A stretch of DNA of 64,000 bases from Micropterus salmoides (lineage: Eukaryota; Chordata; Actinopteri; Centrarchiformes; Centrarchidae), in assembly GCF_014851395.1 (NCBI RefSeq), contig NW_024041150.1:26711225-26775224 (forward strand), written 5' to 3'. A model generated the notes under the pieces. That model had not been told where the DNA came from and did no database searches. It saw only the letters and a list, made by a program, of their open reading frames with translations. Positions 57,698-64,000 of this stretch are shown here, piece after piece. Positions within the stretch are counted from its first letter, which is position 1; each line of letters opens with the position of its first letter. The position numbers were made by a program, and so were the translations under genes.

Positions 57698-59779
57698 CAA
57701 TAGATGATCTCCTTGAGTGCTTTAACTTCACGAACGAGCAGATCAGTTTTTTCAGCTGAAAATAATTCTTTTCCGGCTCTGCAAATCTGCCATTATGATA
57801 GCAGTAAGCCAGGTCAAGGCGCACTTGACTTTTAAAGGGAATGGGACAAAAAACTCTGATTGCTTTAATTCATGTTATGCCGAAAACACACCCATGATTA
57901 ATTAAGAGACTAAGTACAAACCGTTTTGAACATGCGTCTGGTGCACCAACCATTTTTTCTGCTGTTAAAATAGCAAAAGTGGATTCGGACACGCCCTAAC
58001 CGCACTTGCGCCATGCGGCCATTAGGGCCCTGTGTGTCATAGCTCCGGATGCTAACTTAGCTAGGAGACCTCTGTTCCATGTCCGAGAGGCAAGGTGATG
58101 AGAGCGGAAAGAGAGAGAACAAAAGGTGAGCTGCAGTTTTGTTACCACCTGAACCACCTGGACTGCCCCAACACAGTCCAGGTGGTTCTGGGAAGTGATC
58201 AGAGAACAGGTGCGTTTCAGTCACACAGTAAATAAATTAATCTATAAAGTCCAGTGGTACCCACAACACCAAGCCATCTGCCCAAAACATGTTGATATTT
58301 CTTGTGTACAATTTGGAACTTTGACCTGATGGTGGCGCTGGGAGAAATGTCATATAATCCCCCAAAACATTAGCATCATCCTCTGAGGGCCATGAAAACC
58401 CATAGCAAATTGCATGACAATCTGTCAAGTAGCCTTTGAAATAATGTGATCTGTACGAACCGGTTGGACAGATAAATTGAGTGACCAGCATTACCATCCT
58501 TATGCCCTGCTGCTGGCAGAGTAAAAACTGCAATCACACTTGGCCATGAAACACTGAATGTGACAAACACCTTAATTATGTTTCCTTTTTTCACAAATAG
58601 TTGAATGGTAATGTGTTCCCCCAACAGCCTAGGACAAAATTCATAAATAAAACATGAATAAATAAATCATCTTAAGAGAACATTTTTTCCAGATTGTAAA
58701 CCTCATAAAATGTAATGTCCACACAGTTCATAGTCAACACAATGGGGGGAAAAAAAATCATCATTTTCTTATTAACAGTGTGGTCACAACTGATAGACAA
58801 CAGCAGGGTTTTTGCAGCCTACCCTTGCTATCCCATGCCCTCTACTCCCATCCTTAAAAATCCATTTCTGTCTGGGAATCACTTCAATCCTGTAGCACAA
58901 ATGTCCATCACATTCCTTCCATTCATTCCTCTTCTAAGGCCCCGGCTAAGAACACTTGAGCATCGTATGTCCAGGCTACAAAGGCTATCTCAACTACAAA
59001 GAAGAGAGAAAGAAGAGAGAGTGAAAAGAGATAAAGAGATGAACCACAACCTTTCATCACATTTATTCCGACCACATATACACGCAGGGGGAACAAATAC
59101 AGTGGCATACAAAAACATGAATCTTTTTGTTCTCTCTCCCCAACAGAGTAATCAGCTAAAACTCTTTAATCATTAAAACAGCAGAGACATAGACTCTCTC
59201 AGTTACTTTCCTAAGATTAGTCCAATCATTGTACTTTCTAATATTCCACCAGAGAACTAAAACCAATTCATAGTTAAATCACAAAAGCAATTTCAATGTC
59301 AGATTACCTCAACTTTACAATGCCATCGCTGTGAGTTGTTAAAAAGGAGGCTTTTGATGAATTTCTCAAAGAGCTAATGGTTTGTTGGTTTTCCCCAATG
59401 AGACACACTGCCTTTCTCATCACAGCAAAGATTGGTTTGATGTGGCTTTGTGCCTATGGTGAGCCGCACATTTCTTATGTCGAACTACACGTAATGTGTT
59501 TGAAACTGAGGACTGTGGCAGTGAAATGCCTCAGAGTAGAAAACCGATAGAAGTCCCCTCTTAAAAGGAAAACACACCCATGGATAGATTTCACCCTGCG
59601 TAAAACTCGTGATCTTGGATAGTAACATCAGAGTCTACAAACACAGACAGCTGTCTCCATAAGCTGCAGTTCAGAGCACTGAGATTTTAATAGATGATGC
59701 CATAAGGTGACACTTTTTGGATTTGGCCCATTGACTCTGACTTAATGGCTGAATCCAACACTCATGAAGAGAGATAGAT

Positions 59780-59781
59780 AC

Positions 59782-59812
<31 letters not shown>
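59780..59812. repeat. (TA)n microsatellite
   Basis: About 15 TA units following ACATATG. Confidence 0.95.
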
Positions 59813-59817
<5 letters not shown>

Positions 59818-61883
59818 AAGGTGAGTTTCTTAGCTCTGAATCCGAAAATAACTTTTGTCCAATAACTTTTCCCATTATTGTCTGTGGGGCACCTCCAGAA
59901 TTTGTCTCCATATCCTTGTTTCATTTTTACTCCTTGCTGTATCTCCCAGCTTAAAAAGTACCCTGTGGAGATTTCATTATAATCAAACACGGTTTTGTTT
60001 TGTCTATCACCAAAATGCATTGTGTATATACCCTTAAGGTGTTAAAAACATGTTGAATGCTTTTTTTCTCAAAACTTTTGCAAAGCCTTTGTTTCATAAA
60101 ATTTTAAAGTTTTGACCCCTTTCTATTGTTTAGACACAAAAATAAAAAGGCTAAGGTTGAAATAAAAAAATAAATTAAAAAAACACTTACGCTTGAATCG
60201 GGTTGTGGGTTGCCAGGTTGCCATGAAAGGTGGGTTGAAATTGTATGTAGTGCGTGGACTGTGTTTCATAGAAACTTGGGTGACATTAGACAAACATCCA
60301 GAACTTGGATTGGTGTATAATGCTTATTCATTATAAATCTTGAGGTCCATGCACATTACAAGAGTGTTGGCAGGTATGCACAAATCAGAAGTAGCTATGA
60401 TTAACTGTAGTTTAATACTGTATACCTTGGTAAGACATTCAGAAAGGTGTTTAACTGTTGGCTGGAGCTAACACTTTCAGAAGAAGAAGAAAGTATTATT
60501 TTTGGTCAGGGTAAAAAAGGAATGACAAACTGCTCTAAATGTGTTTTCTTATGGTATCAGTAAATAAATGCATGCAACTGCAGTGAAAAACCATAGACTG
60601 TATATAAAAAACATATAAGGGGTAAAAGAGAGAATAAAAATGATCAGGCATTCCAATGAGTCTTCCAGATCACCAGCCAGAGGGATGTACAATGCACAGG
60701 AACGGAAAATGCACAGAAGCTATTAAAGGAGGGAGTTCTGTAAAATTGCACTCTAATGATGATCTAAGTGCTCAGCTTTTTTGGGCCCAACCTGAAAAAT
60801 AGCATGTCGTTCTGTCAAATGCTGAAAAATTGATGCACTTTAGGTGCTTTGTATTTTCTTTGTCTCGTGTCATGAGGCCAGTGCACCTCATGCCCGACAC
60901 CCTCCACTGCCAATAGCTTTCTTTACCCTCTATTGCACATCCTCCTCCTGTCCCTCACTCTCCAAAATGCCTGTGCATAATTTCCAGCCCCCTCTGTGAA
61001 AAGTTTGGCTAAATGGCAGGTTATTCAGTCACAAGCTATTAACAGTGGTGCACATTAAAGTTGTTTTGCATTATTTTCCTCACAAAGTGCAAAGATATTA
61101 AAAGAGAGAGAGAGAGGGAAGCAGACAAGGAGAAAGAGACACAAACACAAAAGGTCCCTGGAAGTCAGCGAATACAGAAATGTACAGTAAATCTCACTTG
61201 ACATGATTCATGGCTTGGTATTTCTATATAAAGTACATCTGAACATTTGCAAAGAAACAAAGGACTCTAGAAATTCATGAGCACCATAGAGATGAAAAAG
61301 GTCTTTGTGTGGATTTAGGTTACTTTTTTAACGGTTCTCAAAAATACAAAAGCGTGGTCCCAAGGGAAATTCAGTTTACCAGGACAGAGAAGAGAAAAAA
61401 TAACATCATATCTAACAGTGGACCACATGCAAACTATTTCAGCTCATTTCTGTGCGCATCTTGTGAGACGTTTGCCAAATATGTTATGTTGTGGGAGAGA
61501 ACAGTGATGCACAAATCTTTTGCCCCTGAAAGTCTGCACTGTACTGTATCTACTTTGCACATTTTTTAATCTTGCAGTGTTCAAAATGAAAATTGATGCG
61601 AAGAAGAATCTTTGTTGAAATGCAAAACACATTTCACCTGGAAAGTAACTACATACATTTACAATACAATTAACTAATGTTCTTAAAGCAAAACTACCTT
61701 TTGTACCGTTTTAGGTAAGATAAAACACATTGTTCCTCTTACACATGAAAAGTTGAATTTATCAGCGATAAGATGTCATTGCTCAGTTTGTATACTCAGG
61801 CATTTTGCGACTTGTTGTATAGTGAACATTACTGAGTCCTTGAGCTGACTTAATGACTTTCCTCTACTTGTGCTACTGCTATC

Positions 61884-61975
61884 AGTGTTGTGCAATACTT
61901 CATAAGAGCTGGCTCATAAGTTCAGTTCACACAGATTAAAATGAACTAGTTCACGTTCATACTGTAGTTCACAAT
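61884..61975. repeat. Dispersed fish repeat fragment
   Basis: Starts CAGTGTTGTGCAAT and contains GAACTAGTTCACGTTCA, a combination recurrent in teleost DNA-transposon relics. A related ACAGTGTTGTGAACGAG occurs at 62,486, but I cannot establish paired ends. Confidence 0.35.
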
Positions 61976-64000
61976 TTAGAATTTTGACTTTTATTTCTTC
62001 TGTTTTCTCCTTTACAAAATGCTGAGTTGGACTTGGATGGAGGTACTTTGTGGCTGTTCGTTTATGGTCAAACCCTTTGTTAATGACTTCTTGTGTTGGT
62101 CATTCACTTGTCGTTTCAAATTCTTTGCTGATGTAATTAACATTCGGCCTGCACAATTTGCATAAAAAACTGAGATTTGTTTCCTATTACAATCTGTACT
62201 CAGTTAATAAAACTACATTAAACACAAATGAAACAGCATTACCAGAAGCTGCGTCTGCCAGTTGCCAGTTGTGCTAGCCATGTTGCCGTGCTGGACCAAA
62301 ATCTGTGACCCATCAGATTCTGTGACCCAAAACACGGATATGCCAGGTGCTGTAAAACACAGTTGATATTAAGCATCTTTTATGTTATTCCTGTTTTTAG
62401 TCTCGAAACCCAAGGAATATGCAAGGAATATGTGTAATTTTGTTATATGTATAGACGGCGGGGTGAATGAGAAAGTGTTAACAACAGTGTTGTGAACGAG
62501 GAAAACAAATCAGCTACTGGTACTGACACACAGAGCTGAGGCTAAAGGTAGGGACGTTTTTCTTTCTCAGTTTACACCATCTACAGTATTTTCTTTAGAA
62601 ATGACTCTTTCAGTACAGACATATATTTACAGATAAACATAATCACCTGTGACCATGTTTTTTGACCTCTCTGTTACTGTGGTTGTGAGAGACCTTTGGC
62701 CTAAAAATTGCTATCATACTGCGCTGACATTTATTGTACATGCTTTTTTATGTGAGATAGCTATGCCTTGCAAAAACAATATTCTCGCTTTATAAGGATT
62801 GAAGGCTGAATCTGAGACTATGACTTGCAAGGATGAATATTTTTTAGCAGGGTACATTTTCACAACTAATAGACACAAGGCTTCTTTAGGAATTTCATCA
62901 CTGTACAAATGACTTCATTTCAGAATCACAGCATTAATTTTTTTTGCTGATTTTAGGCAATTCCCACTGCTAAACTAGACCTTTTAATCTCTCCTTCACT
63001 CACAGAATGTGTCAAGAATGCAGTGAGCCACTGATTAACTGGCTGTTGCTTTAGTAAATCAGTCATTAAATTCTCAGATTGCAAGCACAAATTCATAACC
63101 TAGCCATATGGGGCTGTCGCAACAATAAGTTTTAAATTTGATTTGTTAATTACTAATATAATTCTCCCCAGGAAATATGTTGTACTTTACTTTTAAATTT
63201 GGATGCAGCATTTTGTTGATTCAGATACTTATGTATTTTTGCCTTGTCCTGACGCACAAAACGAGTATGTTGTAGAGGTAGATGCTGGGGGACAATCAGT
63301 TTATTTTTAAATAATTTCTTTCAGCATCTTTCATACCTTCTCATGTACCGCTCTGCACGCAGTGACATGTATTGCTGACTTTCATTCTATCAACTATAGT
63401 AAGTTGCACATCACTGACATCTTGTATTGTTCACCCTCCTGAAAAGCTCACGGTGTGCCACTGTCATCTCTGATCACAATGTGTTCAACATCTTATGAGA
63501 GCCTGCTCCGGTCCCCTCTCGTTAATGCAATTTAATGTGGTGTCTTTTGCATTAGATTCCCAATTGCTGTTACCATGGTGACATGCATAAAAAAACATCT
63601 CACAGCAGCTTGTTATTGCTTCATTACAACCATGTTTGAAGTTTTTTTTTTTCTCTCCCCTGCCCCACCTTTTTTTTGTTTTTCTTTTTTGCAGGAACCT
63701 TGGGTGGGAGATAAGCAGACCGTGGCTCCATCAAAGGATGTCCTCCCCTGCAAGCAATTACCCCTCCAGGATAAGCTCTTGTTATACCCTTTACAAGCAG
63801 CGCTGATTCCAGTCCATCCAAACGATCGTGGGAAGCGCATACTCAGGACTTCAGTGGGCATCATGATGAGTAAATCGCAGCTGTGGGTGACTCAAAAGTT
63901 CAAGGGTGTCTTTTTTGAGGAGAAATTGGCAACTGAAAAATTTATGATTTTATCCATCAAATGGAATTATCAAGAATCACAGTGAAGGGTGTCCCAACTT

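Larger units (their letters stand above)
57706..64000. other. Non-coding sequence, no supported gene
   Basis: No recognised gene. Open frame 58,715-59,176 (plus, 153 codons) has no known domain and is probably chance. A short repeat-like AACCATAGACTGTATATAA string, common in fish genomes, is at 60,588. A strong polypyrimidine-AG at 63,640-63,694 is treated as a finding. Confidence 0.5.

Noticed and set aside
58715..59176. 153-codon open frame, the longest outside transposons
   Set aside because: A basic, charged middle (RREKEERVKRDKE) arises from purine-rich sequence; no family match from memory and no exon signals.
1..64000. tRNA, rRNA and snRNA genes
   Set aside because: I looked for A/B-box tRNA promoters with cloverleaf context and for ribosomal core motifs on both strands and saw none I could support by eye.

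Overview
The window looks like teleost fish nuclear DNA. It is AT-rich, intron-scale non-coding sequence with frequent (CA)n, (GA)n and (TA)n microsatellites and a fish-typical mixture of transposons: DIRS tyrosine-recombinase retrotransposons, L2/CR1/Rex1-type LINEs, hAT and piggyBac-like non-autonomous elements, and long LTR-like repeats. I found no host protein-coding exon I can defend. Nearly all recognisable coding sequence belongs to broken transposable elements, and most long open frames elsewhere look like chance. The window reads as a gene desert or a very large intron loaded with repeats.

Layout. 1-10.4 kb: unique-looking sequence with a ~2 kb hAT-type element (4,110-6,130) that carries a strong 71-nt hairpin. 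10,423-10,842: a short hAT element with a perfect 8-bp target duplication. 13,903-17,758: DIRS copy 1 on the minus strand. 20.8-21.1 kb: LINE reverse-transcriptase remnant. 21-30 kb: quiet, with possible conserved non-coding blocks. 30.1-31.9 kb: first copy of an unclassified LTR-like repeat ('repeat A'). 32-37.5 kb: quiet. 37.5-38.0 kb: small transposon and LINE fragments. 39.6-47.4 kb: composite of repeat A containing an inverted repeat A copy and an inserted second DIRS element (41,941-46,400). 49.2-52.1 kb: LINE with its polymerase core deleted and an 828-bp TTAA-flanked element inserted near its 5' end. 52.3-53.8 kb: third repeat A copy, inverted relative to the first. 55.2-57.7 kb: LINE tail, degenerate gypsy-like LTR, another LINE C-terminal remnant and a tiny hAT relic. 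58-64 kb: quiet.

The most interesting system is the DIRS pair. Both copies run gag, then reverse transcriptase/RNase H, then tyrosine recombinase on the minus strand. Each has an internal complementary region that is the reverse complement of the two element ends joined together, the expected template for closing a circular DNA intermediate. The two copies have lost different parts. Copy 1 lacks ~1.2 kb covering the end of RNase H and the start of the recombinase. Copy 2 lacks ~400 bp at the gag/RT boundary and has several small frameshifting deletions. In copy 1 the body of the left inverted terminal repeat is replaced by a ~138-bp inverted piece of the element's own gag gene, a structure I do not recognise from known DIRS elements. 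Copy 2 sits in repeat A, and a sister repeat A copy about 900 bp away preserves the unoccupied site, showing insertion without a target duplication.
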